Shown piece after piece: positions 15,201 to 19,784 of a stretch of DNA of 20,000 nt. The stretch is from contig RPFO01000930.1 in the NCBI GenBank assembly GCA_009746045.1, forward strand, positions 1 through 20,000. Direction: 5' to 3'. The DNA is from Mesostigma viride. Its lineage: Eukaryota > Streptophyta > Mesostigmatophyceae > Mesostigmatales > Mesostigmataceae. Every line of letters begins with the position of its first letter. The stretch's first letter is position 1. The position numbers and the translations under genes are program-made. The notes under the pieces were generated by a model. That model worked only from the letters and a program-made list of their open reading frames with translations, ran no database searches and was not told the DNA's origin.

Positions 15201-16403
15201 TTGCCACAATGGTCGTTGCCACAATGAACTGGTTGGCGCAATGTGGTGGGCCACAAGGCTCTGGGCCTGTACACCCCACGGGGATTGCCTTGCTGTTTGG
15301 TTGTGCTCTGGCAGGGTGACCCTGGTCCAGATTGTTGCCACAGCGTCGGAAGGTGCCAGGATTGTTGTGTCTGTTTTGGTTGGCCCAGGGTGAAGACTGG
15401 ACAGCTGGTTTCCTTGGGAGCGGACGCTGCCACTCCCTGGCAGAGCACGCCCCTGGTTGGAAAGGGATCGCGCAGGGGAACACAGTTTCATAGCAAGCAG
15501 TTTCTGTGAATACTGTAGCCACTTATAGAAGTAGACCTGGCTCCTATGTCTTGGCGCCCCAGGATGCTTTGATTGAAAAGCTTTGGCCGGCGCGAACAAG
15601 GCCCATTCTTCCGGGAACTTGCCTGGCTCCAACAGGGAGCGATGATGTGGAACCCAATCGGAGATTATTCTCCCTGTTGCTTGCCTGGGCCTGCCTCAAG
15701 GCCCTGCATAAATTTGAGCGAGAAAGATACTTTGGGAGGTGCTTGAGGAGGTGTTGAGGAGGCGCTTGGGGAGTGGGGCTTTACTTGTATGTCGAGGATT
15801 GCAATGATTCAGGATTGTAGCGACTCTTAGCAACGGTCTCACTCCAGACAAACATGAGAAAAAGGGAAGGGCCGGTCTAACGGCTGAAGGGCTAAAGGAT
15901 TAAAGGCCGGCCTTGGCTGTTTGGGAGCCGGCCCTGCTGTGCCAAGGCTTCCAATGCGCCGCCTTGGCATCGCCGCTGAGGCGACACCCGTCGCCTCCTA
16001 TGGTTGACATGTGGCAATGTGCCACGCTTCAAAGCTTTCCACGAATTGAGCTCGCAACTTCGATCTGTCAAAAGATACGTGTACTATTCTTCGTTAAGCC
16101 CAAGGTTCGGTCTAGCCCAAGGGAGTCTAGGGATGTGCTGCTCTCTCATGCTTGTTCGTGGAATGCCCTGCGCTGCCATCTCACCTGTGCGGTTCTGCCT
16201 GTGTGTCGCAGCATCAGCTTGGCCTCAATGAGCGTGATTCGCCGACTGAGGCGCAGGCGGTGGCACCAACCCAGAGCCCTGTTGCTGCTGATGGCAGTTC
16301 CCAGAAAGAGAGCCCTCCTTCTCCCCTCCTGCCCCCTCCTCCCCTGCTGCCCCCTCCTCCCCTGCTGCCCCTTCCTCCCCGTGCACCACCTGCCCCGTGC
16401 TGA
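2766..16403 (+). CDS. gene B: plant Shaker/AKT1-type K+ channel with ankyrin repeats, 14 coding exons
   Basis: Exons: 2766-3208, 4267-4455, 5338-5395, 5995-6110, 7359-7548, 8484-8720, 9126-9224, 10194-10226, 10986-11171, 11913-12110, 12878-13111, 14117-14203, 14783-15148, 16212-16403. Coding length is 2628 nt, or 875 residues and TGA. Phases are 2,2,0,2 and then 0 throughout; every intron is GT-AG with a CAG acceptor. Domains: S1 about 79-98, S2 115-135, S3 151-167, S4 188-207 with basic residues R198, R201, K203, R204 and K207, S5 from about 222, pore 270-290 with GYGD at 285-288, S6 about 298-322, C-linker 333-411, cyclic-nucleotide-binding-homology domain about 412-510, ankyrin repeats about 545-730, acidic coiled coil about 730-756. 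Length and domain order fit plant AKT1-like voltage-gated K+ channels of the plasma membrane. Direction of rectification cannot be told from sequence. The last exon is the least certain part. Confidence 0.9.
3209..4266 (+). other. gene B intron 1
   Basis: A 1058-nt intron from GTAAGT to GCGCCAG. It contains a pair of palindromic units near 3453-3494 and a GC-rich stretch (about 3500-3990) that is open in several frames on both strands. None of those translations resembles a known protein, so I treat them as chance. Confidence 0.85.
3453..3494. repeat. tandem pair of GGGGTG-AA-CACCCC palindromes
   Basis: GGGGTGAACACCCC occurs at 3453-3466 and 3481-3494 with a 28-bp period. The shared flank is A(G/A)CTAGC. 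Each unit can fold into a 6-bp stem with a two-base loop. It lies inside intron 1 of gene B. Confidence 0.85.
4267..4455 (+). CDS. gene B exon 2: S3 and the S4 voltage sensor
   Basis: Residues 148-210 plus two bases. NYLRSNFWMDLAASLPWEA is the S2-S3 link and S3. LLLLSLGFLRLIRLKRLGKL is the S4 voltage sensor, with basic residues at 198, 201, 203, 204 and 207. It runs directly into the plant-Shaker-like LFA-N-LEQD, where the asparagine codon is completed by exon 3. Acceptor is GCGCCAG at 4266; donor is GTAAGG at 4456, where a tandem repeat also begins. Confidence 0.92.
4456..4549 (+). repeat. 25-bp tandem repeat beginning exactly at the intron 2 donor
   Basis: Units start at 4456, 4481, 4506 and 4531 (the last partial). 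Each opens with GTAAGG or GTAGGG, then CA(C/T)GCGAG and a shared TGGTCCACCAA-type end. The first unit's GTAAGG is the 5' splice site of exon 2, so the donor hexamer itself has been copied three more times in weaker form. Confidence 0.93.
4751..5040 (+). repeat. 58-bp minisatellite, five copies, in intron 2
   Basis: AGCTGTCCTTGCACCGTTTG recurs at 4760, 4818, 4876, 4934 and 4992, an exact 58-bp period with few substitutions. The unit also contains TTGGTGATGATGTGGGCGGT. Because 58 is not a multiple of three, the array reads open in several minus-strand frames. Those frames are artefacts of the repeat and not a gene. Confidence 0.95.
5338..5395 (+). CDS. gene B exon 3: post-S4 linker and start of S5
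   Basis: A 58-nt exon completing codon 211 and encoding residues 212-230, LEQDIHVSHFLIRAIKLFV. The plant AKT1 counterpart after S4 has the same LFxxLExD pattern. The acceptor follows a long C tract (CCCCCAG). Donor GTGCGT at 5396 gives phase 0, required for the join to TVLFVGHFGAC in exon 4. Confidence 0.9.
5995..6110 (+). CDS. gene B exon 4: S5 and outer turret
   Basis: Residues 231-268 plus two bases: TVLFVGHFGACYFFFLS is S5, and NTWIGV is the turret motif shared with plant Shaker channels. The acceptor is TTGCCCTTCCCTCAG at 5994. Starting here makes KLFV-TVLFVGHFGAC collinear with the family. Extending to the upstream in-frame ATG at 5953 would insert extra residues. Donor is GTACGT at 6111. 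Confidence 0.9.
6111..7358 (+). other. gene B intron 4
   Basis: A 1248-nt intron. It starts with three GTTGACC units (about 6120-6147), then two copies of GCTTGCTTCCCTCGGTGTCC at 6172 and 6216. TTTGTTAGAAACA (about 6151) recurs in intron 12 (about 14367). No coding signal was recognised. The 3' end is a C/T-rich tract ending CCTGGCAG. Confidence 0.85.
7359..7548 (+). CDS. gene B exon 5: pore loop with GYGD filter, and S6
   Basis: Residues 269-332. YVTSLYWSMTTYVSVGYGDI contains the pore helix and selectivity filter S283-V284-G285-Y286-G287-D288, which marks a K+-selective channel. The usual filter threonine is serine here. S6 follows (about 298-322, ending YIMGSMISVV) and then TRGSERTMAY. Acceptor CTGGCAG at 7358; donor GTGAGT at 7549, phase 0. 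Confidence 0.95.
7549..8483 (+). other. gene B intron 5
   Basis: A 935-nt intron with G-rich sequence just after the donor (7558-7610), a G run at about 7686-7695 and CATGG-rich sequence around 7745-7830. No gene or clear tandem array was seen. The reading frames inside show no recognisable domain. Confidence 0.85.
8484..8720 (+). CDS. gene B exon 6: C-linker
   Basis: Residues 333-411. RNELSSLEHYFFRNRVPMDI then RRDMLDYINIQFQ matches the helical C-linker that joins S6 to the cyclic-nucleotide-binding-homology domain in plant Shaker channels (RNxLP-type motif). The domain begins near VFEDCEPDFLESL. Acceptor TGTTGCCAG at 8483; donor GTACGG at 8721, followed directly by a G run. Confidence 0.93.
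9126..9224 (+). CDS. gene B exon 7: first half of the CNB-homology domain
   Basis: Residues 412-444, IPAMSMDFHAPGTYVFNELD then PGDKLYILAFGTT. The GDxLYIL pattern is the conserved beta-roll strand before the phosphate-binding region. Donor is GTGAGC at 9225. The last 25 nt of the exon and this donor are repeated twice more downstream. Confidence 0.9.
9200..9340 (+). repeat. triplication of the exon 7 end and its splice donor
   Basis: A 36-bp block beginning CTACATACTGGCATTTGGCA and ending in CACGGTGAGCCACCC occurs at 9200-9235, 9235-9270 and 9287-9322. Each copy contains the same CACG|GTGAGC junction. Copies 2 and 3 share further sequence (AGCCTC then T/G, TGACG). Use of donor 2 would shift the frame by 35 nt. 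Reading through from donor 1 meets TGA within copy 2. Confidence 0.95.
10006..10074 (+). repeat. 35-bp direct duplication in intron 7
   Basis: GTGCGCAAGCCACGAGCTGT followed by CGTTCTGGGTTT occurs at 10006 and again at 10041 as perfect adjacent copies. The rest of the 969-nt intron 7 (9225-10193) holds nothing else recognised beyond the exon 7 triplication. Confidence 0.95.
10194..10226 (+). CDS. gene B exon 8: 33-nt micro-exon
   Basis: Eleven codons, EVCAFEEREEV (residues 445-455), forming the variable turn between two beta strands of the CNB-homology domain. The acceptor GTGCGCAG and donor GTAAGT are both strong, and phase 0 at each end keeps the frame. Skipping it would also keep the frame, so both splice forms would be readable. 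Its presence gives the spacing expected between LYILxxG and the FGEVG motif. Confidence 0.82.
10227..10985 (+). other. gene B intron 8
   Basis: A 759-nt intron from GTAAGT to GTCGCGCGCAG. It contains short C-rich runs and ACC/CCAGC-type simple sequence near 10780-10830. Nothing gene-like was recognised. Confidence 0.8.
10986..11171 (+). CDS. gene B exon 9: second half of the CNB-homology domain
   Basis: Residues 456-517. KQGDVFGEVGFLCNVPQPYS (461-480) is the phosphate-binding-cassette region. As in plant AKT channels it reads FGEVG...PQP and lacks the Arg-Thr/Ala pair that binds the cyclic phosphate in true CNG/HCN channels. High-affinity cyclic nucleotide binding is therefore doubtful. The C helix ends DMNTLFRNLLK. 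Donor GTGAGC at 11172. Confidence 0.93.
11172..11912 (+). other. gene B intron 9
   Basis: A 741-nt intron whose last 100 nt are strongly pyrimidine-rich (CCCCCC, ACACAC) and end CAACCTCCAG. No repeat array or gene was recognised in it. Confidence 0.8.
11913..12110 (+). CDS. gene B exon 10: linker and first ankyrin repeat
   Basis: Residues 518-583. After a charged helical linker, VRHLCIAAAEGDVDEIGRLM is the first ankyrin repeat, and VDGRTPL starts the second. The splice falls inside the TPLHLAA ankyrin signature: TPL ends this exon and HLAA starts the next. Donor GTGCGT at 12111 is soon followed by a long G run. Confidence 0.92.
12134..12155 (+). repeat. long G homopolymer in intron 10
   Basis: A run of about 18 G after ACCC, 25 nt inside intron 10. 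Similar G runs follow the exon 6 donor (about 8725-8738). Confidence 0.9.
12294..12512 (+). repeat. 22-bp tandem array, ten copies, in intron 10
   Basis: TTGTTGCAAAGCAGGCCACC recurs at a strict 22-bp period (TGCAAAGC at 12301, 12323 and so on to 12499). Eight copies are near identical; the ninth has AACGC and the tenth diverges into CCAGCATCTC. The period shifts frame each copy, so all three frames on both strands read open. These readings are not coding. The remainder of intron 10 (to 12877) shows nothing recognisable. Confidence 0.96.
12878..13111 (+). CDS. gene B exon 11: ankyrin repeats 2-4
   Basis: Residues 584-661: HLAAIRGSGDAVLALLETGA then DPN completes ankyrin repeat 2. DANNVSPLYAAVRFGHIGAA is repeat 3. 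VDGGTKMCAAIAAGRRDFLDM begins a degenerate repeat 4, the same place where plant AKT1 repeats are degenerate (GHFACTAAEQG-type). Acceptor GTGCCAG at 12877; donor GTGGGT at 13112. Confidence 0.94.
13475..13666 (+). repeat. 24-bp AT-rich palindrome-bearing array, eight copies, in intron 11
   Basis: TAGAGT recurs at exactly 24-bp spacing at 13475, 13499, 13523, 13547, 13571, 13595, 13619 and 13643. The consensus contains TATAGTGACTATA, a perfect 6-bp inverted repeat around one base, followed by GCGCCG. Copies vary at the arms (GAATATTGC against GACTATAGC). Its AT content stands out from the surrounding GC-rich intron. Confidence 0.95.
13735..13853 (+). repeat. (CAGGGG)n hexanucleotide repeat, 19 perfect copies, in intron 11
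   Basis: Nineteen uninterrupted CAGGGG units run from 13735 to 13848, then a partial CAGGG. The G4 runs are on the transcribed-RNA sense of gene B. Reading frames through it give poly(Arg-Gly) or poly(Gly-Ala) on the plus strand and poly(Pro-Ala) or poly(Pro-Leu) on the minus strand. None is likely to be translated normally. Confidence 0.97.
14117..14203 (+). CDS. gene B exon 12: ankyrin repeats 4-5
   Basis: Residues 662-690: LLAYGADPNSPDYAGSRPLH then VAAARGALQ. It supplies the LLxxGADPN end of one repeat and the start of the next. Acceptor CATGCCCCAG at 14116; donor GTGAGG at 14204. The frame extends upstream through the hexanucleotide repeat without a stop, but ankyrin spacing supports this acceptor. 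Confidence 0.92.
14414..14579 (+). repeat. degenerate GT-rich tract in intron 12
   Basis: GTGTGCGTGTGTGTGT-like sequence with GCGCGCG, GTTTGTTT and GTGTATGCGTGCATG segments, alternating purine-pyrimidine over about 165 nt. It runs directly into the CACGTG array. Confidence 0.85.
14580..14678 (+). repeat. 21-bp array carrying five CACGTG cores in intron 12
   Basis: ACGTGGGAATGTGAGCGCGA recurs at 14580, 14601, 14622, 14643 and 14664 (21-bp period). Each copy, with its preceding base, holds the palindrome CACGTG, the G-box/E-box core; copy 3 reads CACGTGCG. The period is a multiple of three, so an open frame runs through it. This is not evidence for coding. Confidence 0.95.
14783..15148 (+). 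CDS. gene B exon 13: last ankyrin repeats and acidic coiled coil
   Basis: Residues 691-812. ALQVLLSRGADALLPDAWGR and TPLEEAERSNHEACVLALRA finish the ankyrin domain. QLEEEEAEEQRAMQREVTAL (737-756) is a short acidic coiled coil, followed by a Ser/Pro/Gly-rich region. Acceptor TCTCCCATCAG at 14782; donor GTATGT at 15149. If intron 13 is not spliced, translation ends four codons later at a TAG (VCHL, stop). Near-consensus donor sequence favours splicing, but the short form cannot be excluded. Confidence 0.9.
15149..16211 (+). other. gene B intron 13 (or 3' UTR of a short isoform)
   Basis: 1063 nt. The first 100 nt hold several GTTGCCACAAT units (about 15174-15230). The rest shows no tandem array, no recognisable protein and no TGTAA polyadenylation signal of the green-algal type. 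It ends GTGTGTCGCAG. Confidence 0.65.
16212..16403 (+). CDS. gene B exon 14: proline-rich C-terminus (provisional)
   Basis: 63 codons and TGA, phase 0 with exon 13. HQLGLNERDSPTEAQAVAPT is followed by a Ser-rich segment and then Leu-Pro-rich LLPPPP units encoded by an 18-bp repeat (about 16318-16380). Support: a good pyrimidine-rich acceptor, correct phase and a repeat period divisible by three. Against: no plant KHA domain, low complexity, and the 3' edge overlaps the end of an antisense transposase relic. The true terminal exon may lie elsewhere. Confidence 0.5.
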   Translation, partial: HQLGLNERDSPTEAQAVAPTQSPVAADGSSQKESPPSPLLPPPPLLPPPPLLPLPPRAPPAPC

Positions 16404-17107
16404 TTCCTGCAACCTTGGATGCCAGGTCACGCAGCAAGAAGACAGCCCCCTCCCCTTCCATGCTTCTACTGCTGCCTGTGTGGTTGAGATAGCACACATG
16501 GGGCCGGGGCTCCTTGCCTGCCTTGCTAGCCACCTCGCAGGCCTGACACCACTTGCCAGAGACATGGTGCCCCACGCACAGCCCAGTGCCATCGTGAATT
16601 ACCGACTGCTGGCCAAAGGGGGATGCAAAACCCCGGTTGGGCCATGACCCATCCAGCGTCAGGCGGCAGCCCTGCCTCCCCTCCCCATCTACACCAAAGC
16701 GCTTGTGCTCCTGCTCCCATGCGCGCTTTGAGGAGCCCACTGCGTCACCTGAGCAAAACCCTCAATGAAATGGCTGGAGTGGAATGGGTGCCTATCTACC
16801 TTTCAGTTGTAGTCTTACGGGCGCCCCGGCCCAAAGCGCTAGGGTTGCCATGTTTGGTCGCTCACCTCAATCCCAACAAATGGGGGTGGTATCCTTCATA
16901 ACCGCCTGCCATTTGTCTTAGCAAGTCATCAGCCTCCAGATCACAGATAGGCCAGGAGGCTGCCCGGGCGTGAGCGCATTCCTCTTAGTCCATACCTAGC
17001 CTATTGCGGAAGGTCTGTGAGTGGCCACCTTGCCGCCCACGGCCAGGAGCCTCCCAATTGAGGACAAAGCGTCCTGGCTGGGCCGGTTTGGTGCCAGCTA
17101 GGTATCT
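16393..17107 (-). pseudogene. decayed Mutator/Kolobok-like DDE transposase
   Basis: Read on the minus strand. From 17107: RYLAGTKPAQPGRFVLNWEA then PGRGRQGGHSQTFRNRLGMD and an in-frame TAA; then LTPGQPPGLSVIWRLM, another TAA, and DKWQAVMKD. From about 16740: LTLDGSWPNRGFASPFGQQS then VIHDGTGLCVG, a Cys/His cluster (WCQAC...HVCYLNH) and NHTGSSRSMEGEGAV. DGSWxxRGxxSxxG...VIxxxTG and NHxGSSxxMExxGA are signatures of the Mutator-like transposase domain found in Kolobok-type elements. The DGSW aspartate would be the first catalytic residue. The downstream D/E residues are not found; the frame turns into GEEGAA repeats. In-frame stops at three or more places make this a relic. Confidence 0.7.
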
Positions 17108-17308
17108 GATGTATTAATTAAATAATTTGCTGAGCTTCGCTCATTTTATATATGACGCGTGGACGGGCTCAAAGGGGACCGACCTGCCGTAGGTAGCGTA
17201 AGACTAGCGCTTGTCACGAGGGTACTGCACTGGCCGGCTCTTTTTGTGCCGAGGCTGAGTGCGGTTCCGGAGTGCAGGCCTCGGTAGCTTCTAACGTACG
17301 TCACTAGA

Positions 17309-17423
17309 CCTTGTTACCTGCGCCAGCCGCCAGGCGTGGCGCAACTGTGATGGGCAGTCAGTACACCTTGTACCTGCGCCAGCCGGCAGGCCTGCGTGGC
17401 GCAATGTGAATGATAGTCAGTAC
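17309..17423. repeat. tandem pair of hairpin-bearing ~56-bp units
   Basis: Copy 1 (17309-17364) and copy 2 (17366-17423) share CCTTGT(T)ACCTGCGCCAGCC, then TGGCGCAA and AGTCAGTAC. In each, TGCGCCA and TGGCGCA form a 7-bp inverted repeat around a GC-rich loop. They lie between the transposase relic and the LINE-like element. They may belong to a transposon terminus, but this is not shown. Confidence 0.85.
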
Positions 17424-17459
17424 TTAGAGTGGTGTAGGGGACGTAGGGAGGCCGCTTTT

Positions 17460-17472
17460 CAGATATATATTA
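17460..17472 (-). repeat. candidate target-site duplication, 3' side of the LINE-like element
   Basis: CAGATATATATTA here is identical to 19378-19390. This copy touches the TTAA microsatellite that would be the element's 3' tail on the minus strand. Confidence 0.55.
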
Positions 17473-17763
17473 ATTAATTAATTAATTAATTAGGAACATA
17501 ACTCCGTTGGGAGTATATGTAGCACATAGCCCTGAGAAGGGGCATATGAGCCTATAATACATTCTAAGCTACTTCCTGCAAGGGTGGGAATGTAAACAAC
17601 ACTTGCTCTAGGTGCACCAGGGCACCCGCACCCTCATGGTCTATCACGCTATGCCCGGGTAAGGGGGGAGCATGCCTGTGAGGGGGAAGATCATCATGGC
17701 TATTCAAGAGCTATGGCATGGCTTCTCAGCAGAGAGTGACTCCCTGCATGGGCACAGCATTAC

Positions 17764-17880
17764 TAAATAAGGCTAGGCATCGTCTGGAGTGTGGCACATC
17801 ATAGGCACACATGTACATGACTAAAAAGGCTAGGCCTCAGCTGGTATAGTGCTTGTATTAGGCGGGCATGTACAAGGCCA
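17764..17880. repeat. diverged ~58-bp direct duplication
   Basis: CTAAATAAGGCTAGGCATCG...CACACATGTACATGA (from 17764) and CTAAAAAGGCTAGGCCTCAG...GGGCATGTACAAGG (from 17821) are adjacent imperfect copies. They lie downstream of ORF1 within the proposed LINE-like element. Confidence 0.7.
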
Positions 17881-17914
17881 CTGTCTAACTATTCTACACT
17901 ACTGCTGTATTCCC

Positions 17915-19281
17915 CTAGGCTGGGGCTGGAGTTGCTGGGGCCGCGGTGGTCGAGGGGGTCGCTTGCCAGGGCTTGTGGCCGACGTAGATGGCCGCCCCCT
18001 TCCAGTACACCGGCTGGCCCGCCTTGGTCTGCCGGAGCTGGAGGTAGGTCTGCCATAGCTCCCGTCGCCGTTGTTGCTGTGCCAGGGTCAAGTCGTCGTC
18101 AAGGGTGAAGAGAGTCTTCTCGAGCCGCTTGCGGCGTCTGAGAAAAGAAATCTTGTCCGCCGGGGTCTTAAAGGTGAGAAGGAGCGGGGGCGGCCCTGCC
18201 TTACCCCGCGCGCGGGGAAGGCGGTGGGCGGCCAGCTCGATCTCACCAGTAAGGCCCATGCGATCAAGGATTTCTCTCTCAAAAGCACGCGCAAGCTTCT
18301 CGGAATTCTCACCTTCCTCCATCTTGAGATTCTTGACAATGACGTTGAGGCTGCGCTTGGCGAGCTCGGCCTCCTCGCGGAGGTCGAGCGTCTGCCGCTG
18401 GAGCTGGGCTGCGACGGCGGAGGTGGTGGAGGTGGTATGTTGCTTAAGCATGTCCGCCCAGGTCGTGATGGGAGGAGCATCGCCGGCCAGGCCAGCCGGG
18501 GCTGGCTTGGCGGCAATGTCCTTCACTGCCTGGGCGGTGAGGCCGGCTGTGTTCTGCAAGACCTCGATAGCGATTGCATTATCCTTGAGGCGCTGGTCGA
18601 TGTCGCGGAGCTGGGCGGTGATGGAGTCGGTGGAGGCGGAGGGGGGGGGGGGGTGGAGGCGAGGAGGGTGGCGGTGGCGGTGGGGATGGTGGGGAGCTCA
18701 GCAGCCAGCGTGCCGCCAAGTGCCGCCACATCTGCGGCAAGAGGGGTCACGTGCTGCTCGAAAGCTTCCTTGAGGATGGTGCGGATGGAGGCTTCGGAGG
18801 GGAAGGGGGGCGGTTTGGGAGCCCAGATCTCGGATTCGGAGCGTCCAACAAGGGAGCAGAGGGCGAAGCGTTGAAGCTTGGGGCGAGGCATGCGGTGAAT
18901 GATGGGGAGAGCCTCGGCGGGGTCGACAAGCCTGCCGTCACCAGGCCAGCGGCCACGGTTGTGGGACGTGAGGTACACGCACAGGGCTAGAAGCGAGGCG
19001 TGATTGCCGTAATAAAAGTCTTCCATAATCCAACCGGGGCTGCGCTGCCAGAAGTCGGGGCTGTTGACGTCAAAGGAGCGCTCTTCCCAGGGCGGCTCAG
19101 CAGAGCGACTGCGCTTAGGTTCAGGCGAGGCTGATGGCGAGGCGAGCCCGGGAGGCTGGGCGAGCACCAGTGCACTACTAGTGTCACCGTTGCCATCTGG
19201 GCCGGTGGGCGAAGCTGCAGGCGTATTTTCATTGCCGAGCGCAGCCGCCAGGCTGCGTTGCGTCGAGAGGCGTTTGCTCAT
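17915..19281 (-). pseudogene. LINE ORF1-like RNA-binding protein, frameshifted at a 13-C run
   Basis: The ATG is at 19281. Frame 1 (19281 to about 18641) carries PEPKRSRS, a nuclear-localisation-like patch, then DVNSPDFWQRSPGWIMEDFY and a Thr/Pro-rich linker. At 18653-18641 there is a run of 13 C; beyond it the protein-like frame is shifted: DQRLKDNAIAIEVLQNTAGL (heptad-like), a coiled coil RQTLDLREEAELAKR, an RRM-like domain LNVIVKNL...AAHRLPRARGKAGPPPLLLTF, and a C-terminal FTLDDDLTLAQQQRRRELW segment. Coiled coil, RRM and a DDLT-type C-terminal domain are the order in L1-like ORF1 proteins. The reading stops at 17915. As given, frame 1 ends at 18523. The break may be real or a homopolymer sequencing error. 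Total about 455 codons. Confidence 0.7.
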
Positions 19282-19377
19282 CGTATATTGCGTAATAGCG
19301 TCGGAAAATTATATCAGCATGTGCGTCTTAGAAAGACGAAGCGATTGTGATATTCACAGCTGAATTCGGCGCTCAAA

Positions 19378-19390
19378 CAGATATATATTA
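19378..19390 (-). repeat. candidate target-site duplication, 5' side of the LINE-like element
   Basis: CAGATATATATTA, identical to 17460-17472 with different flanking bases outside the match. It lies about 96 nt upstream of the ORF1 start on the minus strand. Confidence 0.55.
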
Positions 19391-19784
19391 GATGTATTAA
19401 TTAAGTAATACATATAATAGATGAATTAAAAAAAAGTCTAGTGTCCCCGTTGGGGGGCCATGGGGCCACGAGACTAATTATCTGATATATCAATTATCCG
19501 TACCCTGTAACTAGTACCTAGATAGCTTATACCATCCATTCCATCCCATGTTCCCCTCCCACTGAGGACTTATGCTCACGTGACGCAGTCACGTGTCTAT
19601 TAATTAATTAATCAATTATCCGATGTATTTACCGGATCTGTGTGCATGGACCAGGTGCCCAGCTAGGCCTAGGCGCCTATGCCTAAAAATGTGGGGAACA
19701 AAGAGTAGGTCAGCGTATACAAATCCTTGGCCCTGTGGCACAAGCCCTTGGGCAAACTAGAGAAACAGGACCTCAGACCTGTTT
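19391..19784. other. AT-rich spacer with ATCYGATRTAT-like motifs
   Basis: No gene recognised. GATGTATTAATTAA (19391) recurs from about 17108. Related motifs occur at about 19479 (ATCTGATATATCAATTATCC) and 19618 (ATCCGATGTATTTACCGGAT). ATTAATTAATTAATCAATTA lies near 19600. These pockets contrast with the GC-rich genes. Confidence 0.7.

Larger units (their letters stand above)
17473..19377 (-). mobile_element. LINE-like element with ORF1 only (about 1.9 kb)
   Basis: Proposed from four linked facts. A minus-strand ORF1-like gene starts about 96 nt inside the right boundary. The left end is a TTAA microsatellite (17473-17494) in the position of a 3' tail. A 13-bp perfect direct repeat flanks both ends. 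About 420 nt without any open frame follow ORF1, so no endonuclease or reverse transcriptase ORF2 is present. The structure resembles the half-LINE (HAL1-like) arrangement known in mammals. That the element is a mobile unit is inference; the direct repeat is AT-rich and could be chance. Confidence 0.5.

Noticed and set aside
15913-16647. 244-codon plus-strand frame over the end of intron 13 and exon 14
   Set aside because: Out of frame with exon 13 through the 16211 acceptor. Its latter part is the antisense of the transposase relic.
18071-18874. 267- and 222-codon plus-strand frames at the LINE-like locus
   Set aside because: They are antisense shadows of ORF1. The minus-strand frames have the coherent coiled coil, RRM and C-terminal motifs.
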